The notes under the pieces were generated by a model. The model did not search any database, was not told the origin of the DNA, and worked only from the letters and a program-made list of their open reading frames with translations. Shown in pieces: positions 57,167 through 64,000 of a DNA stretch of 64,000 nt. Position numbers and translations under genes: made by a program. Source of the stretch: Rhodospirillaceae bacterium (GTDB taxonomy: Bacteria > Pseudomonadota > Alphaproteobacteria > UBA6615). How positions within the stretch are numbered: position 1 is the stretch's first letter; every line of letters starts with the position of its first letter. The DNA is taken from positions 1 through 64,000 of the forward strand of contig JABJEK010000009.1 in assembly GCA_018702955.1 (NCBI GenBank). The letters run 5' to 3'.

Positions 57167-57278
57167 ATTCTCGGCCGATTCTGATATGCGCGGTGCCGAC
57201 GGATCGCCGCACCGCAACTGCTTGGCGGGTATTTAGTCGGTTGTGCGCCGCAATTCCAGTCCCAATCCTGTCAAAAGC

Positions 57279-58034
57279 TTACGACGCGGCCGCGGCGGCA
57301 ATCGCGAGGAAGCTTTCGGCGTCCAGGCTGGCGCCACCGATCAGTCCGCCATCGACGTTTGCCACGGCAAGAAGCGTTTCGGCGTTCTCGGGTTTCATGG
57401 AGCCGCCATAGAGCAAGCGAATTGCGCCGGCCTCGGCCCCAAGCGCGGCTTCCAGGGTTGTCCGGATATGTCCATGCGCGGCTTCAACTTCTTCCAAAGT
57501 CGGGGTCCGGCCGGTCCCGATCGCCCAAACCGGCTCGTAGGCGACAACGGTATTCGCGCCGGTGACGCCGGTATCGGGCAGCGAACCGGCCAATTGCGTA
57601 CTCAGAACATCGAGCGTCTGACCCGCGTCCCGCTCCGCCTCGGTCTCGCCGATGCAGACGATGGCAATCAGCCCGGCCGCATGCGCTGCGAGCGTTTTCG
57701 CCCGAACGCGCGCATCGGTCTCGCCCAGGCCATGTCGTCGCTCGGAATGGCCGAGGATCACATGGCTCGCACCCGCATCGCCGACCATCGCCGCCGATAC
57801 GTCGCCGGTGAACGCACCGCTTTCGGCTTCGTGACAATCCTGCCCACCGGCGGCGACAGCCGTATCGGCCAGCGTCTCAGCGACCGGACGCAGGATCGTC
57901 GCGGGTGGGCAAACCAGAAGCTCGCAGGTCAGGTCTTGCGCGTTCGCACCGATATCGCGTGCCAGTCCGACGCCTGCCGACGCCAGCATGTTCATTTTCC
58001 AGTTTCCGGCGATCAGTTTCTTCAGCGCGGCCAT
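57279..58034 (-). CDS. tpiA: Triose-phosphate isomerase
   Basis: 251 residues. [16 protein letters not shown] carries the substrate-binding Asn-Lys, [16 protein letters not shown] the catalytic His, and [25 protein letters not shown] the catalytic Glu with loop 6. [37 protein letters not shown] ends the barrel. It interconverts dihydroxyacetone phosphate and glyceraldehyde 3-phosphate. It is divergent from ppiD and upstream of secG on the same strand with a 112-bp gap. Confidence 0.97.
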   Translation of the reverse strand: MAALKKLIAGNWKMNMLASAGVGLARDIGANAQDLTCELLVCPPATILRPVAETLADTAVAAGGQDCHEAESGAFTGDVSAAMVGDAGASHVILGHSERRHGLGETDARVRAKTLAAHAAGLIAIVCIGETEAERDAGQTLDVLSTQLAGSLPDTGVTGANTVVAYEPVWAIGTGRTPTLEEVEAAHGHIRTTLEAALGAEAGAIRLLYGGSMKPENAETLLAVANVDGGLIGGASLDAESFLAIAAAAAS

Positions 58035-58154
58035 ATCTTCACCAAATTGTTGCTTTTCATTGCGTTAGCAGGCCACTACATCGGCCAGAAGGTGCTCTAG
58101 CATAGCCGCGAACGCGCCGCCAACCGGCCCCTTGCGAAAGGTCCGCTGTGGCGC

Positions 58155-58183
58155 TTGAGACACCGGATCGCGATCACTATCAT
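58155..58183 (+). promoter_or_regulatory. Candidate sigma70-type promoter of ppiD
   Basis: TTGAGA (58155-58160) and TATCAT (58178-58183) are separated by exactly 17 bp and each matches consensus at four or five of six positions. Transcription would start near 58190, about 43 bases before the ppiD ATG and right at the start of a perfect hairpin. Confidence 0.5.
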
Positions 58184-58190
58184 GCGCCGC

Positions 58191-58207
58191 CCGCAGCCGG
58201 GCTGCGG
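58191..58207 (+). promoter_or_regulatory. Perfect hairpin at the predicted 5' end of the ppiD mRNA
   Basis: CCGCAGCC, a central G, and GGCTGCGG form a perfect 17-bp palindrome 26 bases upstream of the ppiD ATG. Given the candidate promoter, the transcript would begin with this stem, which could protect the 5' end from RNase E or RppH. Confidence 0.45.
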
Positions 58208-58232
58208 ACCCGAACCAACTGGTGACAACAAA

Positions 58233-60137
58233 ATGCTCGAATCCCTCCGGAACTTTTCCAAAAGCTGGGTCATGCGCGGCGTCCTCCTGGCGCTCGCCGC
58301 GACCTTCGTCCTGTTCTTCGGGACCGACTTCGGCGGCGGCGGCGGCGGTCATGGAGGTGGAGGAACATCCGGTGCTGCGTCGGTCGTCGAAGTCGGCGAC
58401 ACCAATTTTACAGTCCACCAGGTCGGGCGCGAGTTCAACGATCAGATTCAGCGGGCATCACAATTCACCGGTCAGCAGCTCGACACCCAGACAGCCATTC
58501 AGGCAGGCCTCCTCGACCAGGCCATTGCCCAGCTGGTCACCCGCACCCTGTTTGATCAGGCAGCGCAGCAGTTGGGGGTCACGACATCCCTCGACGCCGC
58601 CGCAACGGCCATCCGCGCCCTGCCCCAGTTCCAGGGTCAGAGCGGACGCTTCGAACGCGCCCAGTTCGAGCGTTATCTGCTACACAGCAATCAGTCCGAA
58701 GATCAGTTCGTGAACCAGGTACGCCTGGATCTCCTGCGCACCCAGTATATCGACACCATCCGTAACGCCGTCGCCGCACCGGCGCCGCTGACGGACGCCA
58801 TCTTCAAGCGTCGCGGCGAGCGCCGGGTCGCCGAATTGGTCATCGTGCCGCCACGCCCCGACGCACAGGTCGGCGATCCCGACGCCGCCCAGCTTCTCGG
58901 TTTCTACGAGGCCAACAAGGACGCGTTCGAAACACCCCAGTTCCGGGTCGCGGCCATTGCCAGCATGGATGTGGAAACACTGGCGCGGGAAATCGTCATC
59001 CCCGAAGAAGATCTGCGTGAGGAATATGCGCTGCGCGGTAACGAGTTTTTTCAGGCCGAGATCCGCGATGTCTCGCAAGCGACCTTCCTGTCGCGCGAAG
59101 ATGCCCAGCGCGCAGCGACCCTGATCCAGGACGGCAAGACTTTCGTGCAGGCCGCCGAAGAGGTCTCCGGACTGCCACCCGTGGACCTCGGAAGCGTCAG
59201 CCCGTCGGATGTGCCCATCGCCGAATTGGCCGACGCCGCCTTTGGTCTGGCAGCCAACGTGATCAGTGCCCCGGTTGAGAGCGACCTCGGCTGGCATCTC
59301 GTGCGCGCACAGAACTTCCAGCCGGGCCGTACAGTCCCGTTTGAAGAGGTCCGCGAGGCACTGCGCACCGAATTGGCGCTGGATGAAGCGCGCGACGGGA
59401 TTTTCGACGTCCTCAATGACGTCGAGGACGGGCTTGCGGGCGGAGCGTCGCTCGAAGAAGTCGCACGCGACAGCAACCTCACCCGCACCCGGGTCGACGG
59501 CGTGGCGCGCACCGGCCACCTGCGGACCGAGCAGGCCGACCCGGACGGTGCCGTGACCGCCGAACTGGTCCAGCGCCTGTTTACGATCGACGCCACCGGA
59601 ATTACCGAGACGATCGAAGGACGCGACGGCGGGTTCATCGTGGTGCGTCTCGATGAAATCGTTGCCCCGCGCATCCCCTCGATCGATGAGGTTCGCGAAC
59701 TGGCGATCACCGCATGGAAGGCCGATCGCGTCGCCGCGATCGCCGAAGAAACCGCACAGAAAATCGCGGACCGGGCGCGTGGCGGCGAAAGCCTCGAGAC
59801 TCTGGCCGGCGAATTCAACGCCCGGTTCGAACGCACACCGGCCTTTGACCGCACCGGCGACGGCTCAACCATCTCCACCGAACTGATCGCCTCGGTATTC
59901 GAGGCCAACCGTGGGGAAATCGTCGAACAGCCGCTCTCCAACGGTGCCGCCGTCGCCAAGCTGATCGACATCGAGCCCGCCGATATGACGGACCCGGCGC
60001 GCGCGGACATGTCTGCGGTATTGACCGGACAGATCGCCAACGATCTGGTGACCCAGTTATCGATCGCGTTACAGGACGAGATCGGTGTCGACATCGACCG
60101 GGATGCGCTTGAAGACGCGTTCCAACCGCAAAGATAA
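58233..60137 (+). CDS. ppiD: Periplasmic peptidylprolyl isomerase/chaperone PpiD (SurA-like)
   Basis: 634 residues. The N-terminus MLESLRNFSKSWVMRGVLLALAATFVLFFGTDFGGGGGG is a cytoplasmic stub plus one membrane anchor. A SurA_N-type chaperone region follows (VGREFNDQIQRASQFTGQQLDTQTAIQAGLLDQAIAQLVTRTLFDQAAQQLGV). A parvulin domain lies near residues 270-365 (SQATFLSREDAQRAATLIQDGKTFVQAAEEVSG and SAPVESDLGWHLVRAQNFQPGRTVPFEEV). It assists folding of outer membrane and exported proteins as they leave SecYEG. The start is set by the ATG at 58233. It is 14 bp upstream of trpE. Confidence 0.92.
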   Translation: MLESLRNFSKSWVMRGVLLALAATFVLFFGTDFGGGGGGHGGGGTSGAASVVEVGDTNFTVHQVGREFNDQIQRASQFTGQQLDTQTAIQAGLLDQAIAQLVTRTLFDQAAQQLGVTTSLDAAATAIRALPQFQGQSGRFERAQFERYLLHSNQSEDQFVNQVRLDLLRTQYIDTIRNAVAAPAPLTDAIFKRRGERRVAELVIVPPRPDAQVGDPDAAQLLGFYEANKDAFETPQFRVAAIASMDVETLAREIVIPEEDLREEYALRGNEFFQAEIRDVSQATFLSREDAQRAATLIQDGKTFVQAAEEVSGLPPVDLGSVSPSDVPIAELADAAFGLAANVISAPVESDLGWHLVRAQNFQPGRTVPFEEVREALRTELALDEARDGIFDVLNDVEDGLAGGASLEEVARDSNLTRTRVDGVARTGHLRTEQADPDGAVTAELVQRLFTIDATGITETIEGRDGGFIVVRLDEIVAPRIPSIDEVRELAITAWKADRVAAIAEETAQKIADRARGGESLETLAGEFNARFERTPAFDRTGDGSTISTELIASVFEANRGEIVEQPLSNGAAVAKLIDIEPADMTDPARADMSAVLTGQIANDLVTQLSIALQDEIGVDIDRDALEDAFQPQR

Positions 60138-60151
60138 TCCGGCGCACCGAC

Positions 60152-61657
60152 GTGACCCTGCAAACCGCTACCGACACCGAATCCTTCGCCGCACGCTACG
60201 CCAACGGTGAACCCCAGCTCGTCTGGACGGAACTGGTGGCCGACCTCGAGACGCCGGTCTCGGCGCTGCTCAAGCTCGCCGATGACGAACAACATTCGAT
60301 CCTGCTTGAATCGGTCGAGGGTGGTGCCGTACGCGGCCGTTATTCGATTCTGGCATTCTCACCGGATCTGATCTGGCGCTGCACCGGCGAAAGCGCGGAG
60401 ATAAATCGCAATGCCCGCACGTCACCCGACATGTTCGAACCGATGGAGGGCCGCAGTCTCGATCTGCTTTCGGCGCTTGTCGACGAATGCCGGATCGAAA
60501 TTCCGCCGGAACTCCCGCCGATGGCGGCGGGATTGTTCGGCTATTTCTCCTACGACGCGGTACGCCTCATGGAACGGCTGCCCGACGACAACCCGGATTC
60601 GATCGATATCCCGGATTCGGTGTTCTTCCGCCCCACGATCATCGCCGTTTTCGACAACGTCGCCGACAAGGTCACGCTGGTCACACCGGTCTGGGCCGAT
60701 CCCGCCGTCGATTGCGACCGCGCCTATGCGGATGCCTGCGCCCGGCTTGATGCGGCCGTCGAGGATTTCGACCGGGGCATGCCCCGGATCGCCTCCGTGC
60801 CCGAGGGTTCCGAGATCGAGATCACCCCGGTATCGAACCGCAGTCAGGGCGAATATCACGCCATGGTCGAGGCGGCGAAGGAGTATGTCCGCGCCGGTGA
60901 TGTCTTCCAGGTCGTGCCCTCCCAGCGTTTCAGCTTCCCGTTCGATCTGCCACCGACGGCGCTCTATCGCTCGTTACGCCGGCTCAACCCCTCGCCGTTC
61001 CTGTTCGTTCTTAACGTCGGGGGTTTCTCCCTCGTCGGATCGAGCCCTGAAATTCTCGTCCGCCTGCGCGACGACACGGTCACGGTGCGGCCCATCGCCG
61101 GTACCCGGCCGCGTGGCGCCACGCCCGATGCCGATGCGGCAATGGCCGAAGAACTTCTGAGCGACCCCAAGGAGTTGGCGGAACACCTGATGCTGCTCGA
61201 TCTGGGCCGAAACGATGTAGGCCGCGTCTCCGAGATCGGCTCAGTCGAGGTCACGGAAGAATTCACCATCGAGCGCTACAGCCATGTCATGCACATCGTC
61301 TCCAACGTGCAGGGGAAGGTAAAACCCGGCACCCGCGCGGTCGACGCCCTGGCCGCGGGTTTTCCCGCCGGCACGGTGTCGGGCGCACCGAAAATCCGGG
61401 CGATGGAAATCATCGACGAGTTGGAAGACGAGCGCCGGAGCTTTTATGCCGGCGCGGTCGGTTATTTCGCGGCCGACGGCAGCATGGATACCTGCATCAC
61501 CCTGCGCACGGCGCTGATCAAGGATGGCATGATGTATGTTCAGGCCGGCGGCGGCGTGGTCGCGGATTCAGACCCCGAGGCCGAGTATCAGGAAAGCCAG
61601 AACAAGGCTCGCGCGCTCATCCGCGCGGCCGAACAGGCCCACCGTTTCGTCAATTAG
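60152..61657 (+). CDS. trpE: Anthranilate synthase component I
   Basis: 501 residues. SILLESVEGGAVRGRYSILAF contains the LLES tryptophan-feedback motif. The chorismate-binding domain has DVFQVVPSQRFSFPF, FLFVLNVGGFSLVGSSPEILVRL, RPIAGTRPRGATPDADAAMAEELLSDPKELAEHLMLLDLGRNDVGRVSE, YSHVMHIVSNVQGKV, AGFPAGTVSGAPKIRAMEIIDELE and YAGAVGYFAADGSMDTCITLRTALI. It makes anthranilate with the TrpG amidotransferase. It begins 14 bp after ppiD. The partner trpG is 1.8 kb downstream, separated by two genes on the opposite strand. The start is a GTG. Confidence 0.96.
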   Translation: MTLQTATDTESFAARYANGEPQLVWTELVADLETPVSALLKLADDEQHSILLESVEGGAVRGRYSILAFSPDLIWRCTGESAEINRNARTSPDMFEPMEGRSLDLLSALVDECRIEIPPELPPMAAGLFGYFSYDAVRLMERLPDDNPDSIDIPDSVFFRPTIIAVFDNVADKVTLVTPVWADPAVDCDRAYADACARLDAAVEDFDRGMPRIASVPEGSEIEITPVSNRSQGEYHAMVEAAKEYVRAGDVFQVVPSQRFSFPFDLPPTALYRSLRRLNPSPFLFVLNVGGFSLVGSSPEILVRLRDDTVTVRPIAGTRPRGATPDADAAMAEELLSDPKELAEHLMLLDLGRNDVGRVSEIGSVEVTEEFTIERYSHVMHIVSNVQGKVKPGTRAVDALAAGFPAGTVSGAPKIRAMEIIDELEDERRSFYAGAVGYFAADGSMDTCITLRTALIKDGMMYVQAGGGVVADSDPEAEYQESQNKARALIRAAEQAHRFVN

Positions 61658-61664
61658 ACGCGGT

Positions 61665-62021
61665 TCAAGCGGATCCACCAACTTCGATCCCGATCGCCTC
61701 GTCATACGCCACGAAGGCGTTTTCCATGCCGATCAGCACCCGGGTGATGTGGAAATACGGCGTCATGAACAACGGGCCGTCCTTAATTTCTTCCCACATG
61801 CAGTGGTAATCGAACAGCGACTGGAAGTGGCAGATCACGAAGTCGGAGCATTCACCGCTAAGCGCGTCCGCGTCGTGCCAGACGACGCTTACTTTTGGAT
61901 GCCCGGCGATGATTTCCTGCAGCGCCAGCCAGTGGGCGGCGCGCGCCTCGCGTGAGAGCTGGAGATAGGTCGCCTCGACCTTCAACTCGACCACGGCAAC
62001 GGTGACAGGTTCATCGGCCAT
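61665..62021 (-). CDS. Darcynin-like small protein
   Basis: About 118 residues. TYLQLSREARAAHWLALQEIIAGHPKVSVVWHDADALSGECSDFVICHFQSLFDYHCMWEEIKDG follows the pattern of the darcynin family: a LxLSxxER opening, conserved xxHPxVxxxxxDAxA and SD near the middle. Function of the family is not known to me. The start at 62021 has GGGAG six bases upstream; the ORF-track ATG at 62036 is five codons earlier. It converges with trpE (8-bp gap) and lies downstream of the deacetylase gene. The family call is tentative. Confidence 0.6.
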   Translation of the reverse strand: MADEPVTVAVVELKVEATYLQLSREARAAHWLALQEIIAGHPKVSVVWHDADALSGECSDFVICHFQSLFDYHCMWEEIKDGPLFMTPYFHITRVLIGMENAFVAYDEAIGIEVGGSA

Positions 62022-62147
62022 GGGCCACTCCCTCATTTATCAGTTGATCAATTAGCGACAGAGCATATCACCCCGATCGGTGACGGGCGATGTAAGCTGC
62101 CGGGCCATAACGACGAAGCACGAAGCTATCTGCCGAAATCCTGGTCG

Positions 62148-63209
62148 CTAATTTCGCGCGCGCTCTTTGTCAGCGACGAGCCGCAAGGCCACGGCGCTGA
62201 CGGGGACCAGCGCAAATCCACGCGCCCGCACATCCGGCAGCCATTCGGCCAGGGCCTCGATCGTCGCATCCTTGGGGTGGCCGATTGCAATCGCATGTCC
62301 CCGGCGGCGCGCGATCTCCTCGACCTGATCCAGGGCGGCCCGCACCGCGATCGGCGACGGGTCATGATCGAGAAACACGTCGCGTTGCAGCGCCGGTATT
62401 CCCTGACGTTCGGCCTCGGCGTGGGCCACGGTCGCGCCTGACGTTCGGCTGTCGAGGAAGAGCAGGCCCCTGCCGCGCAGTTTCGACATCACGGCGGCCA
62501 TCGACGGCCGATCCGCCGTCGCCTTGCTGCCCATGTGGTTGTTGATGCCGACGAACCGTGTGAACTGAGACAGGTTCCAATCGATCCGGCGATCTAGCTC
62601 TTCCGGCGTCAGGCTGGTCAGAAGCGCATGGGGGCCCGGATCCGCGCCGGGTCCGGGCTCCATGGGCACGTGGACGAGCAATTCATGTCCCGCCGCACGG
62701 GCAGCCCCGGTCTGGGCGTCAAGATTACCGGCATAGGCGAGATAGGCGAGCGTCAGCGGTGCCGGCAGGCCGGTGGTCCGCTCAGAACGTGACCGATCGA
62801 GCCCCATATCGTCGATCACGATCGCGATCATCGGCTGGCCCGGTGCGACGGAGGCCGGCGTGGCATTCAGCAGCCAGTTCTTTGCCGGGGCCGTCACCGA
62901 GGGCGATACCTGAGGCGGCACCTGTGGCGGCACTGCGGCGACCTGCGGTGGTGGTTGTACTCCCGCTTGTGCCGGCGGATAGGCCGGGGCGGCCGGCACC
63001 TGAACGGTCGCGACGCGCGGCACCGAGGTATCGCGCGTGCCGGGTCCAAACATCAAGATCGCCACGAGCGCGATGACCGCAACACTCAGCGCACCCGCCG
63101 TGACCCACACCAGCCCCAGCAGACGCGGCGGCCTTGGTTTGACCCGGCGGGGCTTCCTTTTGGCCGGTTTGCGCGGCGTGGGCTTGGTTTTGCGGGCCGA
63201 TTTGGCCAT
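62148..63209 (-). CDS. Divergent polysaccharide deacetylase family protein
   Basis: 353 residues. A Lys/Arg/Pro-rich cytoplasmic N-terminus leads to one transmembrane segment (about 35-55, WVTAGALSVAVIALVAILMF) and a Pro/Gln-rich linker (about 75-115). The catalytic fold has MIAIVIDDMGLDRSRS (metal-binding DD), ELLVHVPMEPGPGADPGPHAL, FVGINNHMGSKATADRPSMAAVM and LFLDSRTSGATVAHAEA, IAIGHPKDATIEALAEWLP. This matches the divergent NodB-like family found near envC/ctpA in other bacteria, but none of those genes is here. It probably modifies or binds periplasmic glycan. Confidence 0.88.
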   Translation of the reverse strand: MAKSARKTKPTPRKPAKRKPRRVKPRPPRLLGLVWVTAGALSVAVIALVAILMFGPGTRDTSVPRVATVQVPAAPAYPPAQAGVQPPPQVAAVPPQVPPQVSPSVTAPAKNWLLNATPASVAPGQPMIAIVIDDMGLDRSRSERTTGLPAPLTLAYLAYAGNLDAQTGAARAAGHELLVHVPMEPGPGADPGPHALLTSLTPEELDRRIDWNLSQFTRFVGINNHMGSKATADRPSMAAVMSKLRGRGLLFLDSRTSGATVAHAEAERQGIPALQRDVFLDHDPSPIAVRAALDQVEEIARRRGHAIAIGHPKDATIEALAEWLPDVRARGFALVPVSAVALRLVADKERARN

Positions 63210-63347
63210 GGCGTGGCGACTCGTTTCTGGGATGGCCCGCCAGGAAGACAGACAATTGGGGCACGCTTATGACAGATTCGCACGTGTTCGGCCCCGTTAG
63301 ACCCCCGCCCACAAAATTCCGCGACCAATCGAGCACGCCCACTCTGC

Positions 63348-63376
63348 TTTGCCGCCCCGGACAACGCTGTTATAAG
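63348..63376 (+). promoter_or_regulatory. Candidate promoter of trpG
   Basis: TTTGCC (63348-63353) and TATAAG (63371-63376) are 17 bp apart, giving a start about 65 bases upstream of the trpG ATG. The rest of the 237-bp gap (63210-63446) contains no gene that I can support. Confidence 0.35.
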
Positions 63377-63446
63377 TCTCCGCCCCGCGATCATGCACTG
63401 GTAGGGTCGCGGCACGAAACTCAAGAACGCCGGACAACCCGTTGAG

Positions 63447-64000
63447 ATGTTTCTCTTAATCGATAACTACGACAGCTTTACCTACAACCTCGTCCACTTC
63501 CTGGGTGAGCTCGGGGTGACCTGTGATGTCCGGCGCAACGATACCCTGTCGCCGGACGAGGCGCTCGCACTTGCCCCCGAGGCGATCGTGATTTCGCCCG
63601 GGCCGTCCGATCCCGATCATGCCGGCATTTGTCTCGACCTGGTGGCGAAGGCAGCAGAAGCACGCATGCCCGTGCTCGGGGTTTGCCTGGGACATCAGAC
63701 CATCGGCCAGGCCTTTGGCGGCAAGATCATCCGCGCGCCCGAACCGATGCATGGCAAGGTCGATCAGGTGCGTCATGGCGGCCAGAGCCTGTTTCGCGGG
63801 CTGCCGAACCCGGTCGAGGCCACCCGGTATCACTCGCTCGCCGTCGATCGCGCAACGCTTCCGGATTGCTTCGAAATCACCGCCCACACGTCTGACGACG
63901 TGATCATGGGCCTGAGCCACAAGGACCTGCCGATCCACGGCGTGCAATTCCACCCGGAGAGCATCGCGACGGAAGCGGGCCATGATTTGCTGGCAAACTT
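63447..64000 (+). CDS. trpG: Anthranilate synthase component II (glutamine amidotransferase), partial at 3' end
   Basis: This gene is absent from the ORF track because it runs off the window. About 184 residues are present. FLLIDNYDSFTYNLVHFLGELG is the standard opening, ISPGPSDPDHAGI the PGP motif, VLGVCLGHQTIGQAFGG contains the nucleophile Cys, and GVQFHPESIATEAGHDLLAN carries the catalytic His and Glu. Only some ten C-terminal residues should be missing. It supplies ammonia from glutamine to TrpE. It could also serve as PabA. The start is ATG with GTTGAG upstream. Confidence 0.95.
   Translation, partial: MFLLIDNYDSFTYNLVHFLGELGVTCDVRRNDTLSPDEALALAPEAIVISPGPSDPDHAGICLDLVAKAAEARMPVLGVCLGHQTIGQAFGGKIIRAPEPMHGKVDQVRHGGQSLFRGLPNPVEATRYHSLAVDRATLPDCFEITAHTSDDVIMGLSHKDLPIHGVQFHPESIATEAGHDLLAN

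Noticed and set aside
57190-57215. GCGGTGC/GCACCGC repeat upstream of secG
   Set aside because: 7-bp arms with a 12-base loop in GC-rich sequence and no promoter alignment; not distinguishable from chance.

Overview
The window reads as a stretch of chromosome from an alphaproteobacterium, most likely Rhodospirillales-like or a relative. The evidence is the gene content and order: dusB-ntrB-ntrC-ntrY-ntrX-trkA-dat-hfq-hflX; a fused ispDF; rlpA-dacA-tmk-holB-metG-tatD; tpiA-secG-pyrG-kdsA-eno-ftsB-pdhA-pdhB-pdhC-lpd-lipA-ratA; and a pyruvate dehydrogenase E1 beta subunit that carries its own lipoyl domain. GC is high (by eye about 60%), starts are often GTG or TTG, and genes are tightly packed. 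No gap without a gene exceeds 300 bases. I see no insertion sequence, prophage, CRISPR array or replication origin.

Layout. 0-9.5 kb: a tRNA-Ser(UGA), then an accessory, mostly catabolic block: CmcJ/NvfI-type oxygenase, DMT transporter, PilZ protein, two LLM flavin oxidoreductases, acetamidase/formamidase, SDR, GNAT, persulfide dioxygenase-rhodanese fusion and an amidohydrolase. 9.6-18.9 kb (+): cell wall enzymes (MltB-type, RlpA, DacA) run into a housekeeping block (tmk, holB, metG, tatD, MBL hydrolase) and a DsbA/FrnE-like protein. 18.9-25.2 kb is the least conserved part: a lipoprotein, a cytochrome b561-like protein and an unknown exported protein, an SDR next to a MarR regulator, a small repeat protein, and a reduced Tad pilus locus (two TadE-like proteins, a TPR lipoprotein, and a truncated TadG/vWA remnant). 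25.3-28.3 kb: mazG and a TPR-sulfotransferase gene broken by an in-frame amber codon. 28.3-41.6 kb (-): a beta-hydroxyacid dehydrogenase-like oxidoreductase, an inositol-phosphatase family protein, then hflX, hfq, dat, trkA and the nitrogen regulatory operon dusB-ntrBC-ntrYX. 41.7-45.3 kb: CcsA/YpjD-like protein, then divergent ispDF-pgpA-cinA-VOC. 45.3-58.0 kb (-): the long central-metabolism cluster from tpiA down to ratA. 58.2-64 kb: ppiD, trpE, two inserted minus-strand genes, and trpG running off the end.

How the genes work together. The PDH cluster encodes all subunits of the complex, together with lipoyl synthase, which makes its cofactor. The ntr cluster carries two nitrogen two-component systems along with Hfq and HflX. 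The wall cluster links septal peptidoglycan hydrolysis to DNA and tRNA housekeeping genes.

I did not find an obviously new multi-gene defence or mobile system. The best leads are regulatory and evolutionary. They are: a 21-bp inverted repeat over the putative dusB-ntrBC promoter; tandem CCCTATA(T)GGGG boxes before ntrY; a palindrome over the putative promoter of the SDR gene beside a MarR regulator; a putative ppiD promoter whose transcript would begin with a perfect hairpin; the amber-split sulfotransferase; the TadG remnant; and an uncharacterised cytochrome b/lipoprotein/exported-protein trio.
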